64,000 nt of DNA from Ypsolopha sequella (taxonomy: Eukaryota; Arthropoda; Insecta; Lepidoptera; Ypsolophidae), in the NCBI GenBank assembly GCA_934047225.1, contig CAKOHE010000054.1, forward strand, positions 58,001-122,000, read 5' to 3'. Below the pieces are notes generated by a model that was not told the DNA's origin, searched no databases, and was given only the letters and a program-made list of their open reading frames with translations. Both the position numbers and the translations under genes were made by a program. Of the stretch, positions 37,803 to 49,200 are shown one piece after another (the stretch's first letter is position 1; every line of letters begins with the position of its first letter).

Positions 37803-37822
37803 GGGCACCGCAGTGGACGGCA
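37790..37822 (+). promoter_or_regulatory. ORF1/ORF2 recoding junction with TGA (B1)
   Basis: TAT TGC TGA GGG CAC in the ORF1 frame reads ATT GCT GAG GGC ACC in the ORF2 frame. The stop differs from the TAA of the other five full copies, but TGC, the stop position and GGGC are kept. The first ATG in the ORF2 frame is at 38020 (codon 74), past the first endonuclease motifs. Confidence 0.7.
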
Positions 37823-40800
37823 ATGTTGTCTTCCCTCTGGGTAAGACCAAGGACAGCAAACTTCGTTTCATCCAAGCCAATCTGCAGCGGGCCAAGCTGG
37901 CGACCCAGGAGCTCTTGTGCACTGCTCATTCAAACCGGGTATCTGTCGCCTTAGTTCAGGAGCCTTACGTTGGCTCCAAGGGCGAACTAAAACAGTACCC
38001 GGGCACAAGAGTGATCCAAATGTCGTCAGCTCGCCGCAAACCAGTTAAGGCCGCGGTGGTGGTTTTCGGTGGGGAGTTGGAGGTCATTCATGATCCTCAG
38101 CTTGTCACCGAGAACATCGCTGCGGTACTACTGAAGGCAGGCTCGCTGAGATTGGCTGTGCTGTCCATTTACCTAGAGGGGGACGAAGATTTGGAGCCGT
38201 ATCTCCACAGAGTCCGTGCCATATGCTCAAAACTGCAGACTGAGAATGTCATCCTAGCTGGGGATGTCAACGCGTGGAGCCCATGGTGGGGAAGTGATTC
38301 CGAAGACCACCGGGGCTCAGCCTTCAGATCCTTCCTGGAGGAAATGGATCTCCAGATCCTGAATACAGGCAGCACCCCCACTTTCGAGGTGTTCAGAGGG
38401 GGCCGTATGTGCACTAGTCGAGTGGACGTGACGGCATGCGGCCTCCAGATCTTGGACAGGATGGGCGGATGGAAGGTGGACCGAGAGCTGATCACATCGG
38501 ACCATAACGCAATTACCTACCACGTGTGCCTGGAGAAGGAACTAGAATTCCTGAAACCCCAGGGCACACGTGTGTACAACACAGCGAAGTCCGATTGGTC
38601 GGCTTTCGGTCGTTCCGTTCGCTCAGGCTTGGAGGAGAACAATCTGAATGCCTCGAACGTGGGGGCTGTCACTACGCCTGAGGATCTGGAGACCATCCTA
38701 GATTCCTACCTTTCGGTTGTCTCCACAGCATGTGAAGACGCTATACCAAAGGTGGGGGTCCAAAAAGGAAGGAAACCTCTGCCGTGGTGGACACCCGCTC
38801 TGGGGCTTCTCAAAAGAGAAGCTAAAACCAAGAGGCGGCGTATCAGGAACGCTGCGGCAGTGAGAAGGCAACACGTGGTTGACCAATACCTAGAAGCGAA
38901 TCAGCGATATAAAGCGGCTGTGCAGGAAGCACAGACTGCTAGCTGGAAGCAGTTTTGCTCAAAGCAGGATAGAGAAAGCCTATGGGACGGGGTTTACAGG
39001 GTCATCAGGAGAACAGTAAAAAGACAGGAGGACCAGCTGCTGGTGGACTCGACAGGGAACACCCTTGGTCCTGAAGAGTCCGCCAAGCTTCTGGCTCTTA
39101 CGTTCTTCCCTGATGACGCTGTGGACAACGAAACCCCTACTCAACGGCAAATACGCGAGAGCTCGGAGGTGCCAGTCCACCAACTCCTGGATCAACTCGG
39201 ACCCGACGATCCACCTTTCACAGCCTCGGAGCTTGACTTGGTATTGAGAAACCTCAATCCAAGAAAGGCTCCGGGGCCTGATGGGTGGACTGCGGACATA
39301 TGTGAGCGAGCAATCCGTGTTGCGCCGGAAGTGTTCCTTGAAATTGCCAACAAATGCTTGGCAATTGGACACTTTCCGGCGCGGTGGAAGCTTGCTCACG
39401 TATGTATCATCCGTAAATCCGGGAGGGAGGACTACACCATTCCGAAGGCGCACAGGCCGATAGGACTTCTCCCTGTTATGGGCAAAATTGTGGAAAAGCT
39501 TCTGGTATCCCGTCTGGGATGGCATCTGCTGCCCTCTTTGAGCACCAAGCAGTACGGTTTTATGCCACAGAAAAGCACCGAAGACTCCCTGTATGACCTT
39601 GTGGGACATGTCCGCTCTGAAATCAAGAGCAAAAAGATCGTTGTCATGATCTCACTGGACATAGAGGGAGCCTTCGACAATGCTTGGTGGCCGGCTTTGA
39701 AGACCCAGCTCCTCGCTCACAGCTGCCCTGCTAATATTTATGGACTTGTGGCCTCCTACTTGGAGAACCGCAAAGTTAAGGTGCATTTTGCAAGGGAGTG
39801 TTGGGAAAAGGGAACCAACAAGGGGTGTATCCAAGGCTCAATAGCTGGACCCACTTGTTGGAACCTAATTCTCAACACCCTGCTCGAAAAACTGGAGCAG
39901 GAAGGAGTGCATTGCCAGGCCTTTGCGGATGATGTGGTTCTGGTGATCTCCGGTTCAACGACACCCCCCCTTCAGGCGAGAGCTAATGCGGCCCTCCAGA
40001 CTGTGCTGGAGTGGGGACTCAAAAACAAGCTTAAATTCGCACCACATAAAACCTTTGCGATGGTGCTGACGCGAAAGCTGAAGTTTGAGTCCCCAGTCAT
40101 CAGCATGGATGGACAGGTCCTGCCGCTGGTGCAGGAAATCCGCCTGTTGGGTGTTATCATTGATAGCAAACTCACCTTTAACGCACACGTTTCGGCTGTT
40201 TGTAGAAAAGTCACTGACATCTACAAGCAGCTGGCGTGTGCAGCCAGGGTGAGTTGGGGTTTGAACCGTGAAGTCATCAGAACCATTTACGTCTCGGTGA
40301 TAGAGCCCATCGTGCTGTACGCGGCGAGTGTGTGGGCTCCGGCTGCGGAGAAACTAATGATCAAAAATCAATTGGAGTCTCTGCAGCGGGGGTTCGCACA
40401 AAAGCTCTGCAAGGCGTATCGCACGGTGTCTTTATCATCGGCACTGGTACTGGCCGATGTACTCCCCCTTGATCTCCGAGTTCAGGAGGCGGCAAGTCTA
40501 TACAGGGCAAAGCGAGGAGCAAGAATCGATGAGATTCCGGCCGACAGACCTGTCGAACTGCGCGTCCCTTGCAGGCGGTTCCCACATCCAGCGGCTAGAC
40601 AGCCACTGAACTTCGAGTGCGTGGACGATCTTGGACCGGAGACCGTTGAGGCTCACCAAATCATCGGCCCCTGTATCTTTACTGATGGCAGTAAGATACA
40701 GGGGAAGGTGGGTGCAGCCTTAACGTGGTGGTCCGGTGATAGAGAGACCAGGCACTCGAAGTTCCGTCTGGAGCCCTACTGCACGGTCTTCCAGTCGGAG

Positions 40801-41532
40801 ATGTACGCCCTGCTCAGGGCCGTGGAGCAGGTCAAAAGCAGCAAGGAGCCACTTGTTAACATCCTAAGTGACTCAAGATCCTCGCTGGACCTGCTCAAAA
40901 GCCGGGCGTTTGTGCATCCCCTGGCACACGGTATTGAGCGGTGCGTGCGTCAAATCCGCGAGGAGGGCCGTGACGTGAGGTTCTTCTGGCTAAGGGCGCA
41001 TGTGGGAACTGTCGGCAACGAGCGTGCGGATGAGCTCGCAAAGGACGCAGCTCTCCACAAGAAAACGGCAGCCGACTACGGCGCTGTCCCTCTCTCCTAC
41101 CTGAGAAGGACCATACGCGAGGGGACCATCCTTCGGTGGCAGGGGCGATACGAGTCCTCTAGCACGGGTGGGGTTACAAAGGCCTTCCTTCCTGACGTTG
41201 CTGCAGCGCACAGCGTCCTAAGGAAGGTCAAACTTAACCCCACACATGTGCAAGCCCTAACAGGGCATGGGGGGCTCGCATCGTACCTTCATCGCTTTAA
41301 GCTGAAGGATAGTCCAGCCTGCGTATGTGATCCCGACCAGGAGGAGACGATATGGCACGTCGTGTTCGACTGTCCGAGGTTCGGTTTGTGGAGGGCTGAC
41401 CTGGAGGTACAAATCGATAAAAGCTTCAATAAAGCAAACCTGCCAGTCATCTTGCAGGATAAGGATGACGGGGCAGTAATGTTGGCCTTTTTAGAAAAAG
41501 TAATGAGATGTGCGGCAGTACGCAACAAATAG
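37801..41532 (+). CDS. ORF2: endonuclease-RT-RNase H-CCHC polyprotein, no helicase (B1)
   Basis: 1243 codons from the +1 junction, the same count as B2 and B4. Endonuclease: FIQANLQRAK, LVQEPYVG, AGDVNAWSPWWGS, TSDHNA. RT: RKAPGPDGWTADI, SLDIEGAFDNAWW, FADDVVLV. RNase H: FTDGSK, SEMYAL, LSDSRSS, RAHVGTVGNERADELAK, with all acidic residues. C-terminal finger: CVCDPDQEETIWHVVFDCPRF region. The protein ends about 65 residues after the finger, the usual place for R1-clade ORF2, so family B shows the ancestral plan to which family A added a tail. Target: the TTAGG repeat, judged from the flanks. Confidence 0.94.
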   Translation, partial: EGTAVDGNVVFPLGKTKDSKLRFIQANLQRAKLATQELLCTAHSNRVSVALVQEPYVGSKGELKQYPGTRVIQMSSARRKPVKAAVVVFGGELEVIHDPQLVTENIAAVLLKAGSLRLAVLSIYLEGDEDLEPYLHRVRAICSKLQTENVILAGDVNAWSPWWGSDSEDHRGSAFRSFLEEMDLQILNTGSTPTFEVFRGGRMCTSRVDVTACGLQILDRMGGWKVDRELITSDHNAITYHVCLEKELEFLKPQGTRVYNTAKSDWSAFGRSVRSGLEENNLNASNVGAVTTPEDLETILDSYLSVVSTACEDAIPKVGVQKGRKPLPWWTPALGLLKREAKTKRRRIRNAAAVRRQHVVDQYLEANQRYKAAVQEAQTASWKQFCSKQDRESLWDGVYRVIRRTVKRQEDQLLVDSTGNTLGPEESAKLLALTFFPDDAVDNETPTQRQIRESSEVPVHQLLDQLGPDDPPFTASELDLVLRNLNPRKAPGPDGWTADICERAIRVAPEVFLEIANKCLAIGHFPARWKLAHVCIIRKSGREDYTIPKAHRPIGLLPVMGKIVEKLLVSRLGWHLLPSLSTKQYGFMPQKSTEDSLYDLVGHVRSEIKSKKIVVMISLDIEGAFDNAWWPALKTQLLAHSCPANIYGLVASYLENRKVKVHFARECWEKGTNKGCIQGSIAGPTCWNLILNTLLEKLEQEGVHCQAFADDVVLVISGSTTPPLQARANAALQTVLEWGLKNKLKFAPHKTFAMVLTRKLKFESPVISMDGQVLPLVQEIRLLGVIIDSKLTFNAHVSAVCRKVTDIYKQLACAARVSWGLNREVIRTIYVSVIEPIVLYAASVWAPAAEKLMIKNQLESLQRGFAQKLCKAYRTVSLSSALVLADVLPLDLRVQEAASLYRAKRGARIDEIPADRPVELRVPCRRFPHPAARQPLNFECVDDLGPETVEAHQIIGPCIFTDGSKIQGKVGAALTWWSGDRETRHSKFRLEPYCTVFQSEMYALLRAVEQVKSSKEPLVNILSDSRSSLDLLKSRAFVHPLAHGIERCVRQIREEGRDVRFFWLRAHVGTVGNERADELAKDAALHKKTAADYGAVPLSYLRRTIREGTILRWQGRYESSSTGGVTKAFLPDVAAAHSVLRKVKLNPTHVQALTGHGGLASYLHRFKLKDSPACVCDPDQEETIWHVVFDCPRFGLWRADLEVQIDKSFNKANLPVILQDKDDGAVMLAFLEKVMRCAAVRNK

Positions 41533-41883
41533 AATATGATAGTTGTCAAATTCTTCTAAGTAACTACAACTATGATTTTAATGTTTTGTTTTTGTTCTAA
41601 TTGATTTTATTTTTACAACTTTATTTAAATGTTTCTTGGATAATAATGTATATGTTTTTAATTATAGTTTGATTAATTTAATTACGAATGAAATATAATA
41701 TGTGACCTTTAAGGAAGGCTCCTCCGTCAAAATAGTTTTAAGACAGATAAAAGAAATAAGTATCAATATGAGAAAAAAAAAAGAAAAGAAAGAAAAAAGT
41801 ATATATACAATAAAAAAAAAAAAAAAAAAGAGAAATAAAAAAAAAAAAAAAAAAAAAAAACAAAAACTAAGAAATGATGAAAA

Positions 41884-41952
<69 letters not shown>

Positions 41953-42124
41953 GAACCCAAATCTAATCTTGAGATGTATGGATGATATATGGATGTAAGA
42001 CGGAGGACCCTTCCCATCCTCTTTAGCCCAGTAATCTGGGTCACGACTTTTATTATAAAAGAGTGACAAAGTCACGAAAATTAATATTCGTGGACCTTAA
42101 GTCGGACCCCACAATTGGTGGGGT

Positions 42125-42159
<35 letters not shown>
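41533..42159 (+). other. 3'UTR of B1 with long-range stem, terminal hairpins and poly(A)
   Basis: An A-rich low-complexity core (41770-41948) is bracketed by complementary arms 41713-41728 and 41999-42014 (15 of 16 positions pair). Downstream hairpins: CCCAG/CTGGG near 42028-42041, GTGAC/GTCAC at 42063-42075, and a perfect 8-bp terminal stem GACCCCAC 42105-42112 with GTGGGGTC 42118-42125. Poly(A) is 42128-42159. Confidence 0.8.
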
Positions 42160-42162
<3 letters not shown>

Positions 42163-42286
42163 AACCTAACCTAACCTAACCTAACCTAACCTAACCTAAC
42201 CTAACCTAACCTAACCTAACCTAACCTAACTTAACCTAACCTAACCTAACCTAACCTAACCTAACCTAACCTAACCTAACCTAACC
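42160..42286 (+). repeat. Telomeric (CCTAA)n, about 25 units, one variant
   Basis: Pentamers with a single CTTAA variant near 42229, the only imperfect unit seen in the longer arrays. Ends CCTAACC before AGTCGCGTGCC of B2. Confidence 0.97.
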
Positions 42287-44194
42287 AGTCGCGTGCCAAC
42301 TCTCGCCCCGAGCGCAGCAATTTTAAACCGCTCCGCACGCGAAAAACATACAAAAATAGAAAAGTGACCCCGAATTCGAAACAAAAGGCATCCTCGTGAT
42401 TGGATAGCGTAGTTCTTCCGATATATATAAAAAAAGTGCAAAAAAGTGAAGATTGGTGAAATTTCTGGAACAAAAGTGAAAAAAATCAAAGTGATTTTGT
42501 GTTTTCGTCGATTTACTCGAAATTGGATCGAGTGCCCCAGAGATACTTGGACACGGCTGGAGTCGTCTAGTCAGGCCCTATCTCCTGACACCTCGTTTGC
42601 CCCTTTTGGACCAGGTTTACGGATTTTAGGGGCAAAAAAACAAAAACCACGTGGGCCCCTATCTCCGGAACCGGAAGTCCCCCGGGCAAACTTGAGGTGT
42701 CCCGTGACGGACAACGCCTGCTAGACGACGATTCAGGAGGTACCACACTTTTTTTCGCAAAATTCTGGCTAGTACGGACCATATATCGCTGGCGGCAAAT
42801 CGACTCCCGTCTTCCCGACAACTTATCTCGGGAGGACGATCGACGACCCACAAATTTTATTTTACGGGAGGAACAGCGGTCTCACGACGATTCCAGAACT
42901 ATATTTTTTAAATTTTTGTGATTTTTATTCTATTTGTTATTAATTTTTTACTGAGGGCGGGAAGAAACCACCAACGGCAAAACCTTGGTAACCTCGGTAA
43001 TATCGATAATCGCGAAAATCGCGTTTTGCGATATCTTGGGAACCAAGGCTCGGATCGAAAAAACAAGCGTTTTTTCGTTATCTGCAGGAGAGAAGCTATC
43101 TTTGAGGCATATTTTTGACCTCCCCCTCTCAAAAAATTTTTTTTTCAAAATTTTTTCAAAAATTTCCTGGAGAGGGGAAAATTTTCGGGAAAAATTACAG
43201 TAGGTAGTGCTCATTGCACCCTACAAGAATTTGGTTTAAGATATTTGCTACTCCTCCTGTAGAAATTCTAAAATAATTTTTAGTTCCTTTCCTTTGTTCT
43301 TTTTGGCCTTGAAGGAAAAACGCTTGTTTTTTCGGTTGATTTTGCCGTTGGCGGATCTTCAACTCTGTTTTAAAATTTGACTGTGTATTTATCTGATTTA
43401 TCACTGTCCCACTTTTAAATTATACATTTAGTCTCAGACAGTTTAAAAAATTTTTTACATTTTTAACCTATTTTTGAATTTTATTAATTAATTTAATTGA
43501 GCTCTTTTGAGCTAACTTATTTATTCACCTGTATTATAAATTGATTTTATTTTAACGTTAATTTGAATTTATTTGATTTAATTTGATTTCGTGATATTCT
43601 TTCTGTGATATTTTTTGCCCTCTAGTTATAAGAACAGTGATATTTATGTGATACCAATTATTTTGTCCGTCCAATTTTTGATACTTTTATATATTTTAAG
43701 GCTTTTGCCACATTGATTGATTTTTGATTGTCTTTATTGTTTTATGAGAACTATACAATTTTATTTGACGATAATTACCTACATTTTATTTTGACTTGGT
43801 TCTGAAATATTCTGAAATTATATTTTTAATCTTATTTTAATTTGAAACGACTGCCGCCTCACTTAAATCCAGATCCGGTAGGGAGGACAATAACAATAAA
43901 AACAATATTTTAAGTTACATAACTATCTATCTTATTTATTTTTATCTTTGATATTTATCTTTATTATATTATATTCATTTTTATTTCTATTTCTTATTTT
44001 ATTTCATTTTTATTTTATTTTTATTTTTATTTTTATTTTTTATTTTTATTTTATTTTTATTTATTTTTATTTTTATTTTTATTTTTATTTTTATTTTTAT
44101 TTTTATTTTTATTTTTTATTTTTATTTTTATTTTTATTTTTATTTTTTATTCTTAAACTATTTTATTGTTTTCTTGTTATTGTCCTTATACAAA
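42287..44194 (+). promoter_or_regulatory. 5'UTR / internal promoter region of B2
   Basis: No gene. CGCTCCGCACGCG near 42329 and AAAAATAGAAAAGTGACCCC near 42353 are the conserved 5' blocks. A single monomer (about 42970-43250) contains GCGATATCTTGGGAACC, CTGCAGGAGAGAAGC and GTAGGTAGTGCTCATTGCACCCTAC. GGCTTTTGCC is at 43700. A T-rich microsatellite lies just before ORF1 (separate entry). Confidence 0.65.
43945..44150 (+). repeat. (ATTTTT)n low-complexity tract upstream of ORF1 (B2)
   Basis: About 200 bases of ATTTTT hexamers with some 5- and 7-base units, ending about 45 bases before the ORF1 ATG. A longer and more regular version is in B4; B1 lacks it. Confidence 0.9.
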
Positions 44195-46225
44195 ATGTCT
44201 AGCACTGGCAGGGCCTCTGGATCTGCGAGCTCGAAGCAGAGTCTCGGCTTAGGGGCTACGGCTCCCCGGGCACAGGCCAAGAAGGTGGACCTTCGTGAAG
44301 AGGTCCTTAAAGGAAAGGCGAAGGTCCCCTCCAGTGCCCGGGCAGCCGTATCCCCGGTCCCCTCCGGGGGCTCGGGGCAGGATTTAGAACGTCTGTTAGA
44401 TACGGACGAGGAATCGTGCCTTGGATCCTCGGTGGGCTCCCGCGACGGACGTCCCAGCCTCCTCCCGCCCCTTGATAGGAAAACCCCTGGAGTAGCGATG
44501 GATTTGGCCACCAAACAGGCTAACCAGCTGCTCCAGAAGGGCAAGGAGGCGTTGGAGGCGGCGGGAAATATGAAGCGGGAGTGTAAGGCCGTGGCCCTTG
44601 ACTCCCTCGAGCACCTCTATGAGACGGTCCTCTCCCTGTCCGACTCACGAGCTCGGCAGATAAACGCCTTGGAGCGGGAGCGCTCCAGGAACGCCATTGA
44701 ACTGGTGCGTGTGGAGCGCTCCCATACCAAGGCGTTAAACGAGCTACATAGCTCTCATGCTGTCGAGCTCCGAGCGGCTAGGGCAGACATCTCCGCTACC
44801 CTTGCAGAATCACAATCTATAAGGTTGTGGCTGGGAGTGGAGATGGACGGCCCGCTTAAAGCCATCGAGTCGATCAGGGAGAGCGTCCACCAGCTGACAA
44901 AAGCGGCGGCCCCGAGGTTACAGCAACCAGATCAGGCTGAACCAGCACTAAAGCCCGAACCAGCTCTTATTACAGAGCTGGAGAAACTTTCGGGCCGGGT
45001 CGCCGCCGTCTCGGGTCAACTTGACTCGCTTAGACGTCAGCTGGTGGAATCCGAGGCGAGGGCCGAAGCCAGAGGCCTGGTGTGCAGGTCTACCGAGATA
45101 CCGGTAACCATAGATCCCCGGCTCGATGCAATTAGCGTGGGCTTGGAAAAAATGAGGGCAGCGGTCGAGGACCTTCAATCCAGACCGCTGTGCCAGGCCC
45201 AGCCAGTGGCGGGGGTGAGCGACGACAGCATGCGGAAGTTTTTGGAACCCGTGCTGGGGAACCTGCAAGCAGTGGGCTCTGACGTGAGGGCTTTGGGTAA
45301 GGCGGTAGAGGAGAATAAATCCGAGCCGCCGAACCTCAACATAGAGCTAGCCCTCTCCGCGGTCACAGACGCCGTCACGGGCCTACGAGGCGAGGTCCTC
45401 AGCCGGGAACCTTGCAGTGCTGCGCCGCTCACCTACGCCCAGGCATTGAAAAAGCCGGGGTACGACAGACCAGCGCACTCTGTGATTGTCTCATCCACAG
45501 ACTCTACCCTTTCAGGGGAAGAGGTGGTGAAGCAGTTGGAGAGGGCGCTGGACCTGAAAACTACCGGTATCAGGGTAGATCGCTGCAGAAAAGCGGCAAA
45601 CAGGAGGGTAGTCCTCAGCTGCAGCAGGAAAGAGGATGCGGAGAAGATCTCCAAAACTCTTGGCGCAGGTGGCACCGGATTTGAGGCGAGAGCGGCTCTA
45701 AACAAACTGCCATTAGTCTGCATCCGCAACGTCTTGTCAGACAAAAGTGACAAAGACGTGGTGGAATCGTTGCTCTCCCAAAATAAACATCTTTTGGGAG
45801 GAGTGGATCCACCAGCGGAGTGCCCTAGGGTTTTGTATCGCCGCAAAGCGAGGAACCCGCATGAGTGCCACTTCATAGTGGAGCTTCATCCAAATCTCTG
45901 GAAAAGGTTCACGGAGGCGGGCACAGTCCACATAGGTCTGCAGAGGAGGTCGATCGAGGACCACTCACCACTGGTGCAATGCACGGGATGCCTGGGGTAC
46001 GGCCACTCGAAAAGAGTGTGCAAGGAGAAGGGCATCGCGTGCAGTCACTGTGGTGAGCCTCACACCTATGTGGACTGTCCGCATAAGGCAAATTTGCCCG
46101 TCTGCGTGAACTGCCAGAGAGCAAAGCTCCACAAGTCTGATCTGGCACACAACGCCTTTAGTAGCGACTGTCAGATCAGACAGAAGTGGGACTCGATAGC
46201 GAGGTCTCGCGTGGCATACTGCTAA
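44195..46225 (+). CDS. ORF1: coiled-coil, zinc-knuckle nucleocapsid-like protein (B2)
   Basis: 676 residues from ATG at 44195 (AAAATGTCTAGC); the frame is open to a TTG at 44174 in the microsatellite edge, but the ATG is conserved. N-terminal Ser/Ala-rich region, coiled coil YETVLSLSDSRARQINALERE, second helical region, the VIVSSTD...VDRCRKAANRRVVLSC block, knuckles CTGCLGYGHSKRVC, CSHCGEPHTYVDC and a long-spaced third. I count five amino-acid differences from B4 over the whole protein. Ends SRVAYC-TAA with ORF2 at +1. Confidence 0.93.
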   Translation: MSSTGRASGSASSKQSLGLGATAPRAQAKKVDLREEVLKGKAKVPSSARAAVSPVPSGGSGQDLERLLDTDEESCLGSSVGSRDGRPSLLPPLDRKTPGVAMDLATKQANQLLQKGKEALEAAGNMKRECKAVALDSLEHLYETVLSLSDSRARQINALERERSRNAIELVRVERSHTKALNELHSSHAVELRAARADISATLAESQSIRLWLGVEMDGPLKAIESIRESVHQLTKAAAPRLQQPDQAEPALKPEPALITELEKLSGRVAAVSGQLDSLRRQLVESEARAEARGLVCRSTEIPVTIDPRLDAISVGLEKMRAAVEDLQSRPLCQAQPVAGVSDDSMRKFLEPVLGNLQAVGSDVRALGKAVEENKSEPPNLNIELALSAVTDAVTGLRGEVLSREPCSAAPLTYAQALKKPGYDRPAHSVIVSSTDSTLSGEEVVKQLERALDLKTTGIRVDRCRKAANRRVVLSCSRKEDAEKISKTLGAGGTGFEARAALNKLPLVCIRNVLSDKSDKDVVESLLSQNKHLLGGVDPPAECPRVLYRRKARNPHECHFIVELHPNLWKRFTEAGTVHIGLQRRSIEDHSPLVQCTGCLGYGHSKRVCKEKGIACSHCGEPHTYVDCPHKANLPVCVNCQRAKLHKSDLAHNAFSSDCQIRQKWDSIARSRVAYC

Positions 46226-49200
46226 GGGCACCGCAGTTAACGGCAGCGCCGTTCCCCTCACAGGTAAAACTAAGGACAGCAAATTGCGAATCATCCAGGC
46301 CAATCTACAGCGGGCCAAGCTGGCGACACAGGAGCTCTTGTGCACGGCACATGCCAACCGGGTATCCGTCGCCCTTGTCCAAGAGCCGTATGTCGGCTCC
46401 AAGGGCGAACTTAAACAATACCCGGGCACAAGAGTTATCCAAATGACGTCAGCTCGCCAAAAATCAGTAAAGGCCGCGGTCGTGGTCTTCGGTGGGGAGC
46501 TGGAAGTCATTCATGACCCTCAGCTCGTCACCGAGAACATCGCCGCGGTCCTGCTGAAGGCAGGCTCGCTGAGATTGGCTGTGCTGTCCGTATACCTGGA
46601 GGGGGACGAGGATTTGGAGCCGTATCTCCAAAGAATCCGGTACGTCTGCGCCAAGCTGCAGACTGAGAATGTCATCCTGGCAGGGGATGTCAACGCGTGG
46701 AGCCCTTGGTGGGGGAGTGACTCCGAAGACCATAGGGGCTCAGCCTTCCGATCCTTCCTTGAGGAAATGGACCTCCAGATCCTGAACACAGGCAACACCC
46801 CCACTTTCGAGGTCTTTAGAGGAGGCCGCATGTGCACTAGTCGAGTAGACGTGACCACATGTAGCCTCCAGCTCCTGGACAGGATGGGCGGATGGAAAGT
46901 CGACCGGGAGCTGATCACTTCGGACCATAACGCGATTACCTACCACGTGTGCCTGGAGAGGGAACTGGAAACCCTCAAACCCCAGAGCACACGTGTGTAC
47001 AACACAGCGAAGTCCGATTGGTCAGCTTTCGGCCGTTCTATCCGCTCAGGCCTGGACGAGAGCAATCTGACGGCCTCGAGGGTGGAGACTGTTACTACGC
47101 CTGGGGAACTGGAGACCATCCTCGACTCCTACCTAACGGTTATCTCCACAGCGTGTGAAGAAGCCATACCAAAGGTAGGGGTCCAAAAAGGAAGGAAACC
47201 TCTGCCGTGGTGGACCGCCGCTCTGGGACTTCTCAAAAGAGAAGTCAAGACCAAGAGGCGGCGCATAAGGAACGCCGCGGCAGAACGAAGGCAACACGTT
47301 GTTGACCAATACCTAGAGGCGAATCAGCGTTATAAAGCGGCTGTGCAAGATGCACAGACTGCCAGCTGGAAGCAATTTTGCTCAAAACAGGATAGGGAGA
47401 GCCTATGGGATGGGGTCTACAGGGTCATCAGGAGAACCGCCAAAAGGCAAGAGGACCAGCTGCTGGTGGACTCGACAGGGAACACCCTTGGTCCTAAAGA
47501 GTCCGCAAAGCTGCTGGCTCTTACGTTCTTTCCTGATGACGTTGTGGACACCGAAACCCCCACTCAACGGCAAATTCGCGAGAGCTCGGAAGTGTCAGTC
47601 CATCAACTCCTGGACAAACTCGGTTCCGACGATCCGCCCTTCACGGCTCCGGAGCTTGATTTGGTATTGAGAAACCTCAATCCAAAAAAGGCTCCGGGGC
47701 CTGATGGGTGGACTGCGGACATATGTGAGCGAGCAATCCGTGTTGCGCCGGAGGTGTTCCTGGCAATTGCCAACAAATGTTTGGCAATAGGACACTTCCC
47801 GGTGCGGTGGAAGCTCGCTCACATATGTATTATCCGAAAGTCCGGGAAGGAGGACTACACTACTCCGAAGGCGCACAGGCCGATAGGCCTCCTACCTGTT
47901 ATGGGCAAAATTGTGGAAAAGCTTCTAGTGTCCCGTCTAGGATGGCATTTGCTACCTTCCTTGAGCACTAGGCAGTATGGCTTTATGCCACAAAAAAGCA
48001 CCGAGGACTCCCTCTATGACCTCGTGAGTCATGTCCGCTCTGAAATACAGAGTCGGAAGATCGTGATCATGATCTCGCTGGACATAGAGGGAGCCTTCGA
48101 CAATGCTTGGTGGCCGGCCTTAAAGACCCAGCTCCTCGCTCACAAGTGCCCTGCCAACATTTATGGACTTGTCGCCTCCTACTTGGAGGACCGTAAGGTC
48201 AAAATAAACTTTGCAAGGGAGTGTTGGGAAAAGGGGACCAACAAGGGGTGTGTCCAAGGCTCAATAGCTGGACCTACTTGTTGGAACCTTATTCTCGACA
48301 CCCTGCTCGTAGAACTAGAGCAGGAAGGAGTGCACTGCCAGGCCTTTGCGGACGACGTGGCGCTGGTGATCTCCGGTTCATCGATTCCCCCCCTTCAGGC
48401 GAGAGCAAACGCGGCCCTTCAGACCGTGCTGGACTGGGGGCTCAAAAACAAGCTGAAATTCGCACCGCACAAAACTTTTGCAATGGTGCTGACGCGGAAG
48501 CTGAAGTTTGAGCCCCCAGTCATCAGCATGGATGGACAGGTCCTGCCGCTAGTGCAGGAAATCCGCCTGCTGGGTGTTATCATAGATAACAAACTCACCT
48601 TTAACGCACACGTATCGGCTGTTTGTAGAAAAGTCACTGACATCTACAAGCAGCTGGCGTGTGCTGCCAGGGTGAGTTGGGGTTTGAACCGAGAGGTCAT
48701 CAGAACCATCTATGTCTCGGTGATAGAGCCCATCGTGCTGTACGCCGCGAGTGTGTGGGCTCCGGCTGCGGAGAAGCTAATGATTAAAAATCAATTGGAG
48801 TCTCTGCAGCGGGGGTTCGCGCAAAAACTCTGCAAGGCGTACCGCACGGTGTCTCTGTCATCGGCTTTGGTACTGGCGGATGTACTCCCCCTTGACCTCC
48901 GAGTTCAGGAGGCGGCAAGTCTATACAGGGCAAAGCGAGGAGCGAGAATCGCCCAGATTCCAGCCGATAGACCTGTTGAACTGCGTGTTCCTTGCGGGCG
49001 GTTCCCACATCCTGCCATTAGGCAGTCACTGAGCTTCGAGTGCGTGGATGATCTCGAGCCGGCAACGGTCGAGGCTCACCAAATCGCTGGCCCCTGTATC
49101 TTTACTGATGGCAGTAAGATACAGGGGAAGGTGGGTGCAGCCTTGACGTGGTGGTCAGACGGCAGAGAGACCAGGCACTCGAAGTTCCGTTTGGAGCCGT

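Larger units (their letters stand above)
33697..42159 (+). mobile_element. B1: full-length family B telomeric R1-clade retrotransposon
   Basis: A complete element of about 8.5 kb: 5'UTR to 35765, ORF1 35766-37802, ORF2 37801-41532, 3'UTR and poly(A) to 42159. It has the same plan and target site as family A but no helicase. It is the most diverged full family B copy and the parent type of B5 at the right end of the window. Confidence 0.95.
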
